Assembly (NCBI RefSeq): GCF_016745275.1
Contig: NZ_JADOEP010000013.1
Span: forward strand, 1-64,000
Reading direction: 5' to 3'
DNA: 64,000 nucleotides
Source of the DNA: Enterococcus sp. BWB1-3
GTDB taxonomy: Bacteria; Bacillota; Bacilli; Lactobacillales; Enterococcaceae
Every line of letters begins with the position of its first letter. Within the stretch, counting starts at the first letter, position 1. Position numbers and translations under genes: made by a program. Below are positions 1-9,564 of the stretch, one piece after another. The notes beneath the pieces are model-generated. The model had not been told where the DNA came from. It saw nothing but the letters and a program-made list of their open reading frames with translations, and searched no databases.

Positions 1-35
1 AGGAAATTGGGAAAATATATGGAGAGGAAGACACG

Positions 36-99
36 TAAAAAAGAAAGAACACGCTCGATTTTGATGATTATTGCCAAAATCGAGCGTGTTTTCTTTTTG
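36..99. terminator. Bidirectional intrinsic terminator after the BceAB-like operon
   Basis: A perfect 16-bp inverted repeat (48-63 with 75-90, 11-nt loop) is flanked by T-rich tracts on both strands. It lies just downstream of the ABC permease stop codon on the minus strand and could also stop plus-strand transcription entering from the left. Confidence 0.85.
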
Positions 100-135
100 A
101 GGACGGACTATTGTCCCAGACTCGCTCTGTCATTT

Positions 136-1965
136 TTAAGACTGTACCAGTTTATATACTTTATTAAAATAGAAAATTCTTGCAATCATATAGTAGACAA
201 TCTGTATGAGAACAAAAGCACCCAATACCTGCCAGCCTGCCAGCTGCATACTCTGACCAAAGATATGGAACATTGCAGTCAGTGCTACTGCTCCATGTAT
301 CACGGAAACAATAATTGGCGTAAAAAACAAAATGCCTACTTGCTGATTAATCATCTTCTTCAGCTCTTTTTTCGCCAGTCCCATTTTATAAATCATTTTA
401 AATTTCTCTACATCGACATCCATGTCACTGTATAAACGGAAATACAAAAAGCTGCCTGCAGATACAAAGAAAACAATTCCGATAAAAATCCCGACAAACA
501 AAATAGGTTTATAACCGTCTATTATTGATTGTGTCATAGAGGTTTTCGCAGTAAAAAGATAGTTGCCTTCCTGCGTTTTCCCTAATGCAATCAAGTCCTC
601 TCTGGAAGCATCTTTTGGCTGCCAGACAACACTTTTAGTATAGGTCATTTTAGCAAAATTTACTGTATCAGGAACCACTACTGTTGCATTAAAAGCTGGT
701 AAAATTTCCTCTTTTTCACTTTTAGACACAGGCAGGATCTGCTGCCCTGCTATCTCCACCTGTGTCAGCTTTGTTGCCTGATTCCCTGTATTAAACTCAC
801 TTTTAAATTCCAATTGAACGGCCTGTCCATTTGTCTGGATTTGAGGTTTGTCTGCAACTTTAGCCAGCTGATTGTAGTCGCTCTCTGTAATATAGTTAAT
901 CTGATTCTGATCTGTGTAAAGCCTATACTCTGCCTGATCAACCTGGATTCCTTTTTCTTCCAGAAGTGCTGTAAATTCATTGCTGGTCGGCATAATTTTA
1001 ATTTCTTCTCCAGAAATTTGAAATTCATAAGGGACATTAGCTGCAGACTCCAGAATCATTTGCTGAAAGCTGTAAAGAGTCCCGATTGCCGCAAAAGCAA
1101 CAGTAGAAATGACAGATACAAGAAAAAACGAACGTGCATTGTCTTTCATTCTGAATGACAAATCAGAGAAAATCACCATATTGGTCTTTTTCCAAAAGAT
1201 TTTCTGATTTTTTTTTAACTTCTCAATGCTCCAGACACTTAATTGGTTAAACAAGAATCTAGTTCCGACAACAACTAGGAAAATAACTGGGATCATTACA
1301 ACTGGAACCATCATTCCCGGTACAAGCAATGCAACTGCATAGCCAACTCCAATCAAAACAATTGCCAATATTCCTTTTAGTAAAGAGCCTTTGATCATTC
1401 CTTTACCTAAATCGCCTGCTTTCAGCAAGGTTTGCAACTTAAGTTTTGGCAAACGAAACTGGATGAAAAAAGCTATCATAAAAAATAAAAGTGTGAATGC
1501 CGCAATCGTAATCAGCATTGCCTGCAACGGAAAATAGAAAGCCAGCTGTACATGAATTAAATGATTGCTGATCAGGAGAATAATCTGAGAAAATCCAATT
1601 CCCGCAAATCCGCCGATAAATGTTGCAAAAAAACCAATGACCAGATTCTCAATAAAGATCATCCGCTTCAGCTGTTTCGGACTCATTCCCTGAATCATTA
1701 ATAATCCAAATTCTTTTTTTCTGGACTGAATAAAAACATCCATCGAATATAAAACAAAGAAAAACGAAAAGGCATAAATAATAATTGCTGCACCAAGCAT
1801 CCCCTGTCTTGCACTCGCATTCAGTCCATCTGATAAAGCAGGATGAAACGCAAAACCGGTAAATGTAAAGAAGACCATCACTGCAAACAATGTACTCAGG
1901 AAGTAAGCCATATACAGCCTTTTATTTCTTATTGTATTGCGGATAACAAATTGACTAAAACTCAT
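136..1965 (-). CDS. BceB/FtsX-type ABC transporter permease
   Basis: This is a 609-residue membrane protein of the FtsX-like permease family. Its layout resembles BceB/YxdM/VraG: paired N-terminal helices, a central group of helices, one large extracellular domain of about 190 residues (roughly residues 300-490), then three C-terminal helices. Family members with this architecture remove or sense peptide antibiotics such as bacitracin at the lipid II cycle. The longer frame would begin at a TTG at 1980; I prefer the ATG at 1965, which overlaps the ATPase stop codon (ATGAGTTTTAG) and has AAGGTG just upstream. It is translationally coupled to the ATPase gene. No BceRS two-component pair lies beside it, so the substrate and control are unknown; it could equally serve another envelope-stress role. 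Confidence 0.88.
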   Translation of the reverse strand: MSFSQFVIRNTIRNKRLYMAYFLSTLFAVMVFFTFTGFAFHPALSDGLNASARQGMLGAAIIIYAFSFFFVLYSMDVFIQSRKKEFGLLMIQGMSPKQLKRMIFIENLVIGFFATFIGGFAGIGFSQIILLISNHLIHVQLAFYFPLQAMLITIAAFTLLFFMIAFFIQFRLPKLKLQTLLKAGDLGKGMIKGSLLKGILAIVLIGVGYAVALLVPGMMVPVVMIPVIFLVVVGTRFLFNQLSVWSIEKLKKNQKIFWKKTNMVIFSDLSFRMKDNARSFFLVSVISTVAFAAIGTLYSFQQMILESAANVPYEFQISGEEIKIMPTSNEFTALLEEKGIQVDQAEYRLYTDQNQINYITESDYNQLAKVADKPQIQTNGQAVQLEFKSEFNTGNQATKLTQVEIAGQQILPVSKSEKEEILPAFNATVVVPDTVNFAKMTYTKSVVWQPKDASREDLIALGKTQEGNYLFTAKTSMTQSIIDGYKPILFVGIFIGIVFFVSAGSFLYFRLYSDMDVDVEKFKMIYKMGLAKKELKKMINQQVGILFFTPIIVSVIHGAVALTAMFHIFGQSMQLAGWQVLGAFVLIQIVYYMIARIFYFNKVYKLVQS

Positions 1966-2704
1966 TTTCAACACCTTCAATCTTAGCCAAATTTACCATA
2001 ATCTCATTGTAGAACTGCTTCTGACCATTCATCTGCCTAATTTCACCAATCAGCTGTCCATCTTTAATAAAGACAATTCTTTGACAGTAGCTGGCAGCCA
2101 GCGGATCATGTGTCACCATTAGAATTGTCGCTTTTTCTCTTTTGTTCAGCTGTTGGAGCAGCTTCATAACATCTTTGGAAGACTTAGTATCCAGATTCCC
2201 TGTCGGTTCATCTGCAAGCAGCAGCTGCGGCTGATGGATCATCGCTCTTGCCACTGCTGCACGCTGTGCCTGTCCTCCGGAAATTTCAGCAATTCTCTTT
2301 TTGAGCAAAGGCGCAATTCCCAGCTGTTCTGATAATCTGCTCAGTTTTTTCTTCATCACCGAAATTTTTTCTCCATCCAAAGTCAGCGGCAGTACAATAT
2401 TTTCTTCCACTGTCAAGGTCGGCATCAGGTTAAAGCTTTGAAAAACAAAACCAAGTTCTCTTCTTCTGAATTTAGCAATAGCCTCCTGATTCAATTCATT
2501 TGGATTTTTTCCATTTAGTTCAATCGTTCCTGAGGTTGGCTGATCAATTGTTGCCAGTAAATTCAAAAATGTACTCTTCCCACTTCCGGAAGGTCCCATA
2601 ATTCCTATAAATTCTCCATCCTCAACAGTAAGATTCAAGGCTTTTAAAGCTTTATATTTAATTTCATCTCCATAGGTTTTACTTAGATTTTTTACTTGCA
2701 GCAT
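1955..2704 (-). CDS. BceA-type ABC transporter ATP-binding protein
   Basis: A 249-residue nucleotide-binding subunit of the MacB/BceA/LolD type. The Walker A motif GPSGSGKS is at residues 37-44, the Q-loop region is FVFQSFNLMP, the signature is SGGQAQR and Walker B is LLLADEPTG, followed by a switch histidine in TILMVTHD. It should power the adjacent permease, whose start codon overlaps this stop. A GTG at 2713 opens the frame, but the ATG at 2704 has GGAGTG at ideal distance and is the better start. Tight coupling to a BceB-like permease supports a peptide-antibiotic or envelope-stress exporter; the substrate cannot be read from sequence. Confidence 0.9.
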   Translation of the reverse strand: MLQVKNLSKTYGDEIKYKALKALNLTVEDGEFIGIMGPSGSGKSTFLNLLATIDQPTSGTIELNGKNPNELNQEAIAKFRRRELGFVFQSFNLMPTLTVEENIVLPLTLDGEKISVMKKKLSRLSEQLGIAPLLKKRIAEISGGQAQRAAVARAMIHQPQLLLADEPTGNLDTKSSKDVMKLLQQLNKREKATILMVTHDPLAASYCQRIVFIKDGQLIGEIRQMNGQKQFYNEIMVNLAKIEGVENEF

Positions 2705-2769
2705 TTTTCTCACTCCATTTTCTTTTTCCTTTCATTCTATAGGAGACACTGCTTACCAGCCATTGAAAC

Positions 2770-2816
2770 AAATAACAAAGGACTTACATTTTTGTCATGT
2801 AAGTCCTTTGTTATTT
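2770..2816. terminator. Long hairpin terminator after the GntR gene
   Basis: A perfect 19-bp inverted repeat (2770-2788 with 2798-2816, 9-nt loop) overlaps the stop codon of the GntR gene on the minus strand. It sits immediately upstream of the ABC operon, so it probably separates the two minus-strand transcription units. Confidence 0.75.
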
Positions 2817-3516
2817 ATGCTTCATATTCAATCACGTAAGGATGCATGGCTGTGTTATAAACAGCCTCAGAAAACTCAACAATTTGGTCGTTCTTACCAA
2901 ATGATCGGCGGATTCGTTTCAGCCCTGACGATTCAGCTGTATTCAAGATTTTTTGCAGCTTGGGAGTCAACGGGATAATTTCAAAGCTATCCTCGAATCG
3001 ATAAATCTCTATATGATGCTGATCAAGAATCCGATAGAGTGATTCTGTTTCGAATTGTTCTACAGTCACATCCGACAGTGCTCTTGGCAGCAGATATTCA
3101 AAATAGATATAGGGCTGGCTGTCAAGCAGATAGAGCCTTGAAAACTTCACTGCGCTGTTTCCCAGTCCTTTGTATGCTTCCATATCTTCTGACAAAGTCA
3201 CAAGCTCAAGATCAAAGTTCTTTTTAATAATATCCAATCCTGAATCATGGAGATATTCTGTAAAGGTTCCTGCTTTTGATAATTTGTTGTATGGACGATT
3301 ACTTAGAACAGTCGTCCCTTTTCCACTTTTCTTTTCCACCAGCTCTTCATCTGCCAACATTTCAATTGCCCGACGAATCGTAATTTTACTAACCTCAAAC
3401 AATTCTTCCAGTTCTGACTCTGTCGGAAGCAGAGAACCAACAGGATATTTGCCATTTAGGATATCCGCTTTGATTTGTTCTGCCACTTCCAGATATAAGA
3501 CGCTTTTTCTCTTCAT
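2815..3516 (-). CDS. GntR/HutC-family transcriptional regulator with UTRA domain
   Basis: A 233-residue regulator. The N-terminal winged helix (about residues 1-70) contains the GntR signature region LPTESELEELFEVSKITIRRA. The remainder is a UTRA ligand-binding domain, as in HutC, FarR, TreR and NagR proteins that respond to sugars, sugar phosphates or amino-acid derivatives. The longer frame starts with GTG at 3525; I favour the ATG at 3516, placed after AAGGGTGAG. It stands alone, with no metabolic gene beside it on either side, so the effector and targets are not inferable. It may act on a distant operon or on itself. Confidence 0.87.
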   Translation of the reverse strand: MKRKSVLYLEVAEQIKADILNGKYPVGSLLPTESELEELFEVSKITIRRAIEMLADEELVEKKSGKGTTVLSNRPYNKLSKAGTFTEYLHDSGLDIIKKNFDLELVTLSEDMEAYKGLGNSAVKFSRLYLLDSQPYIYFEYLLPRALSDVTVEQFETESLYRILDQHHIEIYRFEDSFEIIPLTPKLQKILNTAESSGLKRIRRSFGKNDQIVEFSEAVYNTAMHPYVIEYEA

Positions 3517-4340
3517 ATCGCTCACCCTTATCCCTATTTTATCTATCTGTTCCCGCCAAACAGCATGCAGCTCGTATTTTTTCCTTACAAACTATTCCAA
3601 ACAAGAACTAATACCTTTTTCTTTTTTCCAGACACTTCTGTTGTTTCTTCTCAAAAAATAAGCTGCGTTTCCTCAGAGCTTCTTTCACTGCGCTCGTGCT
3701 TTTTTCAATTCTCAATTCCTCGTACTGTTCCGCCATGACTGCCTGTGCTTTTTGTAATAACAACTAGTTTTTTTCTTCTCTTTCTGAATCATTCTTTGTA
3801 CATGCTTGAGATTCAGCCTTTTCTTTTCTGTCTTTACACTTGTTATCTGACTGTGCCATGATTCTTCCTTCTTAAAATGAAAAAAAGAACAACCGACACC
3901 CCAAGGAGGAAAGGTTACTGACAATTTATGCTTTTGGACTACCAACCAAAATATGTTTTTATGCTCTTATAAACATGATACCGCAAATAGAGCGGAATGC
4001 AATTCGATTAAGGTTGATTTCTCTAAAAAAAGAAGAAATATTTTATAAAAAAGGAAAAATCAGGTAACTTAGAAATATCTAAACAGTCTATCTTACTGGT
4101 TTCTAAACAGTCTTCAGACTGTTTATTTCTATCTGTATATCTTTCATTTTATTTCAGGGAGATATCTTTTGTTCAGATCAATCGAGCTGTTTATAGAATG
4201 GCATGATATCTACATACGAGCCATTCGAAAGCTTAAAGCCATTTGGCATAGCTCCCAGTGCTGTAGTCATATAAATGAACAGCTCCCTTATTAGCTGCTG
4301 CAATTTATACTGCTTCCCTTCTGTTTTTTAGTGTAAAAGA
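3517..4340. other. Gene-poor interval between the GntR gene and ftsK
   Basis: Apart from the amber-split small ORF I see no convincing gene. A 10-bp inverted repeat built on AAACAGTCT lies at 4104-4125, with a further copy of the half-site at 4081; it could be an operator or a weak terminator. The rest is AT-rich without visible organisation. Confidence 0.4.
3608..3859 (-). pseudogene. Small charged ORF interrupted by one in-frame TAG
   Basis: An ATG at 3859 behind AAGAAGGAAG opens a 31-codon frame of very charged residues that ends in TAG at 3764-3766. The same frame continues without another stop for 51 codons to a TAG at 3608-3610, and that second half contains an internal ATG at 3736. 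The halves read as one basic, helix-prone polypeptide of about 83 residues. I do not recognise it. It may be a broken small gene, two tiny ORFs, or chance. Codon content (many Lys, Glu, Gln) is compatible with coding but short. Confidence 0.25.
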
Positions 4341-4371
4341 AGAGACCACGGAAATTCCTCCCATGGTCTCT
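4341..4371 (-). terminator. Intrinsic terminator of ftsK
   Basis: An 11-bp stem (4341-4351 with 4361-4371, one G-U pair in minus-strand RNA) lies 20 nt after the ftsK stop and is followed on the minus strand by a pyrimidine-rich tract. Confidence 0.65.
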
Positions 4372-4391
4372 GATACAACAATTTCTCTTAA

Positions 4392-6776
4392 TTAATAATC
4401 TTGATCATGTTCAGGCGGTTGAACCTCTTCCTCTTCTTCCACTTCAACAAAAACTTTTCTTGGTTTGCTGCCTTCAGACGGACCGATAACATGATTGGCT
4501 TCCAGCTCATCCACCAGACGGGCTGCCCGATTATAACCGATTCTGAACCGGCGCTGCAGCAAAGAGATACTTGCTGTCTGCATTTCGATCACAAGTGCTT
4601 TTGCTTCTCCATATAGTTCATCCTGAGGATTTTCACTGCTTCCGGAAACAGCTTCTTCCGTAGGCATCATATCTTCCTGATAGTCTGCCTCCTGCTGCTC
4701 CGTCACAAAGCTCACTACACGTTCCACTTCGTGATCCGAAATAAATGCTCCCTGCACGCGTATTGGTTTATTTTCCCCCATAGGCAGAAACAGCATATCT
4801 CCGCGTCCAAGAAGCTTCTCTGCACCGTTACTGTCAATAATCGTTCGGGAATCTGTCCCGCTGGAAACCGCAAACGCAATTCTGGACGGAACATTCGCTT
4901 TGATAATTCCTGTAATAACGTCAACACTTGGCCGCTGCGTAGCAAGAATCATGTGAATACCCGCTGCCCTCGCCATTTGTGCCAGTCGAATGATTGCATC
5001 TTCCACTTCATTGCTGGCCACCATCATCAAGTCAGCCAATTCATCAACAATCACAACAATAAATGGTAAAATCGGACGGTTCTCGCCATCCTCGAGATTT
5101 TTCTGAATCACCAGCTCGTTGTAGCCGGATATATTTCTCACACCCGCTGCTGCAAATTTTTCATAACGGAATTCCATCTCCTGAACAACCTTTTGTAAAG
5201 CCTGTGCTGCTTTTCTGGGGTTTGTAACCACTGGCGTCAGCAAATGCGGAATCCCGTTGTAGACATTCAATTCCACCATTTTGGGATCAATCATCATCAT
5301 TTTTACTTCGTGAGGCTTTGCTCTCATCAGAATGCTGGTAATAATCCCATTAATAGCTACAGATTTACCACTACCAGTAGAGCCGGCAATCAGCAAATGC
5401 GGCATCTTTGTCAAATCAGCAGACTGTACAACACCAGATATGTCTCTTCCCAAAGGCACTTCCAAAATTTTATCCGGATGACTTGGCTGAGCATCAATCA
5501 CATCTCTAAATGATACTGTGCTGACTGTACTATTGGGCACTTCAATTCCAATTAAGGATTTCCCCGGAATCGGCGCCTCCATCCTTACATCTTTCGCGGC
5601 CAATGCCAAAGCAATATCGTCTGTCAATCCGACAATTTTACTTACCTTCACACCCACAGCAGGTTGAACTTCAAACTTGGTAACAGCCGGACCCAAGCTC
5701 GCCTTGACAACTTGAGCGTCAACACCAAAGCTCTTGAATGTCTGCTCCAAAACAGAAATATTCTTTTCAATCTTCTTATATTCTCCACTCTGGTCAGCAA
5801 CAGGTACTGAGTCAAGAAGAGTCGAAAAAGGCAGTTGGTAGTCGCGGTCTTCTGCTTCAGCAGCAATATCAAAGTCAAGATCACCAGCCTCTTCCTGTTC
5901 GTTATAGTGTATCTCTTCCTGAGAATAATGCGGTTCAGACCTTTCCTGTTCCTGACTCTGAAAGCTGTCAATTGGTACCAAGGTCAACTGCTCAGGCTCC
6001 TGTTCAGGATAATCGTACTGCTCTCTTTCAGTTTGCGCCAGATGCTCTCCCGGCGTATGCTCTCTGACCTGATTCTTCTCAAGCCACTGTTCAGCCATCT
6101 CTCTGGCTCTTTCCTGTTTTTCTGCTTCCTTCATTTTTTTCTGTTCTGCACGCTTCTCTGCTCTCGCGGCCAGATGCTCATCACTTTTTGCAAATAGCGT
6201 TCCCAGTACCTTGCGAAATTTCTGAATACCATCCAACAGCTGCTGAATTTCCAGCATGCTGATCAAATAGCTGCCGGTCAATATCAACACAACAGCAACA
6301 GCATAACTCCCAAGCTGAGCAACCAGAAAATGGGTAACAGTGTACAAGCCGGCTCCGATCATTCCTCCGCCGATATTTTCAGCAATGGTGCTTCTGCTTA
6401 GATCCATTTTCAAAAAATCCCAGGTAGTATTAATAATATTAGGTGATCCGCTGCCAATATTTCGAAACCAGTAAACATGCAGGAATAGCAATACTCCTAA
6501 ATATATCAGCAGCCCGCCAATAATAGGACGAGCGGATTTAATTGGAAAATTTTCTCCGAAAAGGACCAGCGAAAACCCATATAACATTAACAAAACTGCA
6601 GCAATGGTAAAGGTATTCCCCACTACCAGACGCAGTCCGTTTGCAATCAGTATCCCCAAGTATCCCAACTTTAGCAACCCCAGTAAACTAAAGCAAATAA
6701 AGAAGATACCAATAAAAATGTAACGCAGCTGTTCTTGCTGCTTTTTCTGTTTCTTTGTCTTTTTTTTCTGCGCCAT
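4392..6776 (-). CDS. ftsK: DNA translocase FtsK/SpoIIIE
   Basis: A 794-residue septal DNA pump that clears chromosome ends from the closing division septum and directs XerCD-type dimer resolution. The N-terminus has a basic cytoplasmic stretch and four to five membrane helices (about residues 20-190). A charged Glu/Gln-rich linker of about 150 residues follows. The motor then contains Walker A GSTGSGKS and Walker [14 protein letters not shown], and the C-terminal gamma winged-helix domain recognises polar KOPS/SRS sites ([22 protein letters not shown]). The length matches SpoIIIE-like proteins. The frame opens at a TTG at 6797, but ATG 6776 (MAQKKK) has GAGGGG upstream and is preferred. It is a single-gene unit with its own terminator. 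Confidence 0.95.
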   Translation of the reverse strand: MAQKKKTKKQKKQQEQLRYIFIGIFFICFSLLGLLKLGYLGILIANGLRLVVGNTFTIAAVLLMLYGFSLVLFGENFPIKSARPIIGGLLIYLGVLLFLHVYWFRNIGSGSPNIINTTWDFLKMDLSRSTIAENIGGGMIGAGLYTVTHFLVAQLGSYAVAVVLILTGSYLISMLEIQQLLDGIQKFRKVLGTLFAKSDEHLAARAEKRAEQKKMKEAEKQERAREMAEQWLEKNQVREHTPGEHLAQTEREQYDYPEQEPEQLTLVPIDSFQSQEQERSEPHYSQEEIHYNEQEEAGDLDFDIAAEAEDRDYQLPFSTLLDSVPVADQSGEYKKIEKNISVLEQTFKSFGVDAQVVKASLGPAVTKFEVQPAVGVKVSKIVGLTDDIALALAAKDVRMEAPIPGKSLIGIEVPNSTVSTVSFRDVIDAQPSHPDKILEVPLGRDISGVVQSADLTKMPHLLIAGSTGSGKSVAINGIITSILMRAKPHEVKMMMIDPKMVELNVYNGIPHLLTPVVTNPRKAAQALQKVVQEMEFRYEKFAAAGVRNISGYNELVIQKNLEDGENRPILPFIVVIVDELADLMMVASNEVEDAIIRLAQMARAAGIHMILATQRPSVDVITGIIKANVPSRIAFAVSSGTDSRTIIDSNGAEKLLGRGDMLFLPMGENKPIRVQGAFISDHEVERVVSFVTEQQEADYQEDMMPTEEAVSGSSENPQDELYGEAKALVIEMQTASISLLQRRFRIGYNRAARLVDELEANHVIGPSEGSKPRKVFVEVEEEEEVQPPEHDQDY

Positions 6777-7039
6777 TTTTTCCCCTCTTTTCAACAAATT
6801 CCATTATACCTGAAAACGAGCACGATCAAAAGTATCCCTATTCCTTTTTCAAAATTATTCACAGAAACATGATTTTATTCAGATTTACAGAGAGTTCCTT
6901 CTTAACATCCCCTTTATCAAATAGTCTAACTCTAACTAGAAATATTCTCCCATTGAAGAGGCTTCTCCCTGTTTATACTGCCTGAAACCAGTAATCTGCA
7001 TTTCTCATTTAATATTAAAGAAATATAATTGTAATATTT

Positions 7040-7068
7040 TTGACACGCAAGTAATATTATGTAATGAT
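7040..7068 (+). promoter_or_regulatory. Possible promoter of the VanW-family gene
   Basis: A perfect TTGACA at 7040-7045 is followed 16-17 nt later by a weak -10 (TAATGA or AATGAT). The surrounding sequence is rich in TAATATT repeats. The -35 is strong and the -10 is poor. The rest of 6777-7107 holds nothing else I can name. Confidence 0.4.
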
Positions 7069-7107
7069 TTTTCTTAGGGGAAGTTAATATTATGGAGGGT
7101 ACTGGTT

Positions 7108-7929
7108 ATGGGAAGAAAATTATTTTGTGAAATCTCACCGACAACATACAAACTATCAGTCTATAAAAATATTATCTCAAGGCATTTTCAGGATAAACTG
7201 CAAAAGCAACGATTCGCTTCAAAAAAAGAGGCAGAGAAACTGCCTGTTTGTATTTATAAACATAGTTCGTTAATTAGAAGAAAGCTTGGAAATGTCGATC
7301 AGCATCTGCAGGATAACAAAGCGGTTAATTTGGCACTGTCAACCCCAAAGGTTTCAGGAATCCTCATCCGACCGGGCGAAACTTTTTCATTTTGGAAGCT
7401 GGTAGGCTCGTGTAAGGAAAAAGACGGCTATCAGGAAGGACTGATGATAGGCAAAGAAGAAGCGATCAGCGGAATAGGCGGAGGGATGTGCCAGTTTACC
7501 AATCTAATTCACTGGATGGTTCTTCATACTCCGTTTGAAATTGTGGAACATCATCATCATGATGGGGTGGATCTTTTCCCAGATTATGGCAGAGTCATTC
7601 CTTTTGGAACTGGAACATCCATTGTTTACAACTATATGGACTACCGTTTCAAAAATTCTTCCGATCAAACCTATCAGCTTATTACTTATACAGACGACAC
7701 TCATCTTCACGGAGAGCTTTATGCTGAAAAAGAGCAGCCCTACAGCTATCACGTAAAATGTGAAGATGACTATTTTAGCAGAGAACAGGGAATTGTTTAC
7801 CGCAACAGCAATATTTATCAACAAGTCATTGACAAACAAACAGGAAACGAAATTAAAAAAGTACTAATTAAAAAAAATCATGCCAAAGTTGTCTACCCTA
7901 CAGACCATTTAACTATAATAGAAAAGTAG
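7108..7929 (+). CDS. VanW family protein
   Basis: A 273-residue protein of the VanW family, named after an accessory gene of VanB-type vancomycin clusters; its biochemical role is not established. The typical core is present: a conserved LIRPGETFSFW segment followed by GIGGGMCQFTNLIHW and a His-rich EHHHHDG. No signal peptide is evident, so a cytoplasmic or peripheral location is likely. The start ATG has GGAGGG upstream. None of the vanRSYHBX genes is nearby, so this is a stand-alone chromosomal VanW homologue, common in Firmicutes, and should not be read as a resistance determinant. Confidence 0.85.
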   Translation: MGRKLFCEISPTTYKLSVYKNIISRHFQDKLQKQRFASKKEAEKLPVCIYKHSSLIRRKLGNVDQHLQDNKAVNLALSTPKVSGILIRPGETFSFWKLVGSCKEKDGYQEGLMIGKEEAISGIGGGMCQFTNLIHWMVLHTPFEIVEHHHHDGVDLFPDYGRVIPFGTGTSIVYNYMDYRFKNSSDQTYQLITYTDDTHLHGELYAEKEQPYSYHVKCEDDYFSREQGIVYRNSNIYQQVIDKQTGNEIKKVLIKKNHAKVVYPTDHLTIIEK

Positions 7930-7969
7930 AACAACCGATAAATTATTTACAGCTTAACAAATTAATAGC

Positions 7970-8225
7970 GTGAATGGGACAGAAATAAAGTTCCCAACTC
8001 TCTTCGTATCTAATCCCGAATAAACGGCGAGACAAAAGCAAAAATTCTTTTTGCGACGAGTAACCGCAGGAGCAACTCCTTCGGAATTAAGCCAAACTAT
8101 CCTGAAAATATGAGGAGCTCCAGGGAGGTATCAATTCACAGCTAGTCATTTTATGACTAGTGTTCCTTGACAATTTTCGGATATTCCTTCTTAATTCTCG
8201 GAGCTGAACGCTTTTGTCCCGACCT
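7970..8225. repeat. Structured dispersed repeat R1, full copy (about 250 bp)
   Basis: The element is bounded by complementary ends (GGGACAGAAA at 7976 and TTTTGTCCC ending at 8220) and has internal inverted segments, including a CTAGTCA/TGACTAG hairpin near 8141-8160 and complementary blocks with GGAATTAA and TTAATTCTC. Its first 60 bp recur in inverted orientation near 29386-29445. A T-rich run follows at about 8227-8233, so it may also terminate the VanW transcript. It fills the convergent gap between the VanW gene and ndh. Confidence 0.6.
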
Positions 8226-8264
8226 TGTTTTTTCAATAATTAATCAAAGCAGCAATGTTAACTC

Positions 8265-9476
8265 TTAATGGTAAAAATCAAAACGTCCTTTAGCCAATAC
8301 TTCTTTTACTCCGCCCGTTTCAAATAGGGAGCGATCCATAATGGCTTTCTTAACAAATGAAGCAGGATAGCCTTTAATTTCCATTTTGCCAACCTCTCCA
8401 AAAGCATGGGTGTTTCCGATAGAACAAACAGAGCCCAAAGAATGAAAAGTAAATGGCTGTGTTGATTTTCCTCTAAGCTGAGCTTTAATATTCTTTCCGG
8501 CGCACTCGCCCATTTTCAGTGAAATTTGAGCGGTTGTCGGATAAGGTCGTTGACTTTCTTCATCCATTACTGCAGAACAATCTCCGATAATGTAGACATT
8601 ATCACGTCCGGGGTAAGTTAAATCAGGATTAACCATTACTCTCCCGCGTTTTTCTTCAAAGCCCGATGCGCCAATAACATGGCTGCCGCTGACTCCTGTC
8701 GTCCAAATGATGGTTCCGCCATGTAATTCTTTTAAGGTATTGTTTTCTTTGTCATCCAAATAAACAACCGATCCTTCTTTGATTTCCTTAATCGGTTTGC
8801 CTGTTAAGAACTCAACACCCCAATCTTTCAGCTTATTGATTCCATAATCAGAAAGTTTTTCACTAAACATAGGCAATAAGCGGGTAACAGCTTCAACACA
8901 ATACAGCCTAATTTTTTCCGAATCTACACCAGCTGCTTCAGCCAGCTTTTTCTTTCCGTCTGTCAAAGCACCCAGCAATTCAATTCCTGTAAACCCTGCC
9001 CCGCAAACAATAATTTTCAGCGCATTTTCATCCTGCATTTCTTTATAGCTCTTCATTTGCTCCTCAATATGCTGATAGATTTTCTCAGCAGTATCCACAT
9101 CAACCATTTGCAGCGAGTATTCGTCGACACCTGGGATTCCGAATGATTCAGATTCAAATCCTAAAGCTACCACCAAATAATCATAGGATAATGTCTTTCC
9201 ATCTGCTAATTTTACCAGCTGCTGTTCAGTATCAATCGCACTGATGGTTCCCTGTATAAAGGTTGTACATGAATTTTTTACAACATCTCTGATCGGGTAA
9301 ATGATTCTTTCGCTTTTTTGCGTACCGGCTGCTACCTCATGAAGATCTGTTGCTTCGTAATGATACTCATTTCGGTCCACCAAAGTAATTTCTATATCGG
9401 CTGCCTCTTTCTGCAATTCATGCAATGCTCTTAAACCAGCATATCCCGCACCTAAAATAACGATTTTTTTACTCAT
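8265..9476 (-). CDS. ndh: Type II NADH dehydrogenase (NDH-2)
   Basis: A 403-residue FAD-dependent NADH:quinone oxidoreductase that does not pump protons and feeds electrons to demethylmenaquinone at the inner face of the membrane. Two Rossmann signatures are visible: GAGYAG near residue 8 for FAD and VCGAGFTGIEL near 157 for NADH. The FAD-closing motif VYIIGDCSAV is near 298. The C-terminal amphipathic region fits membrane attachment. It is followed upstream by menA and lies close to the cyd operon, which makes a compact respiratory chain of NDH-2, quinone and bd oxidase. AGAGGG precedes the ATG. A plain NADH oxidase or ferredoxin reductase-like role is less likely. Confidence 0.88.
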   Translation of the reverse strand: MSKKIVILGAGYAGLRALHELQKEAADIEITLVDRNEYHYEATDLHEVAAGTQKSERIIYPIRDVVKNSCTTFIQGTISAIDTEQQLVKLADGKTLSYDYLVVALGFESESFGIPGVDEYSLQMVDVDTAEKIYQHIEEQMKSYKEMQDENALKIIVCGAGFTGIELLGALTDGKKKLAEAAGVDSEKIRLYCVEAVTRLLPMFSEKLSDYGINKLKDWGVEFLTGKPIKEIKEGSVVYLDDKENNTLKELHGGTIIWTTGVSGSHVIGASGFEEKRGRVMVNPDLTYPGRDNVYIIGDCSAVMDEESQRPYPTTAQISLKMGECAGKNIKAQLRGKSTQPFTFHSLGSVCSIGNTHAFGEVGKMEIKGYPASFVKKAIMDRSLFETGGVKEVLAKGRFDFYH

Positions 9477-9564
9477 TTTATTTATCCCTCTCTCTACACG
9501 TTTATTTGATCATTCATCACTTATCGGCTGCCATCTTCTTTCACAAATATCCAAACCTTCAAAT

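Noticed and set aside
7-435. Plus-strand ORF of 142 codons at the left edge
   Set aside because: It lies across the terminator and antisense to the BceB-like permease; no ribosome site and no family resemblance.
3712-3945. Minus-strand ORF of 77 codons
   Set aside because: Overlaps the better-initiated charged small ORF in another frame and lacks a ribosome site.
7108-7929. Vancomycin resistance determinant
   Set aside because: VanW alone, without vanHBX or vanRS, does not confer resistance; it is a common chromosomal homologue.
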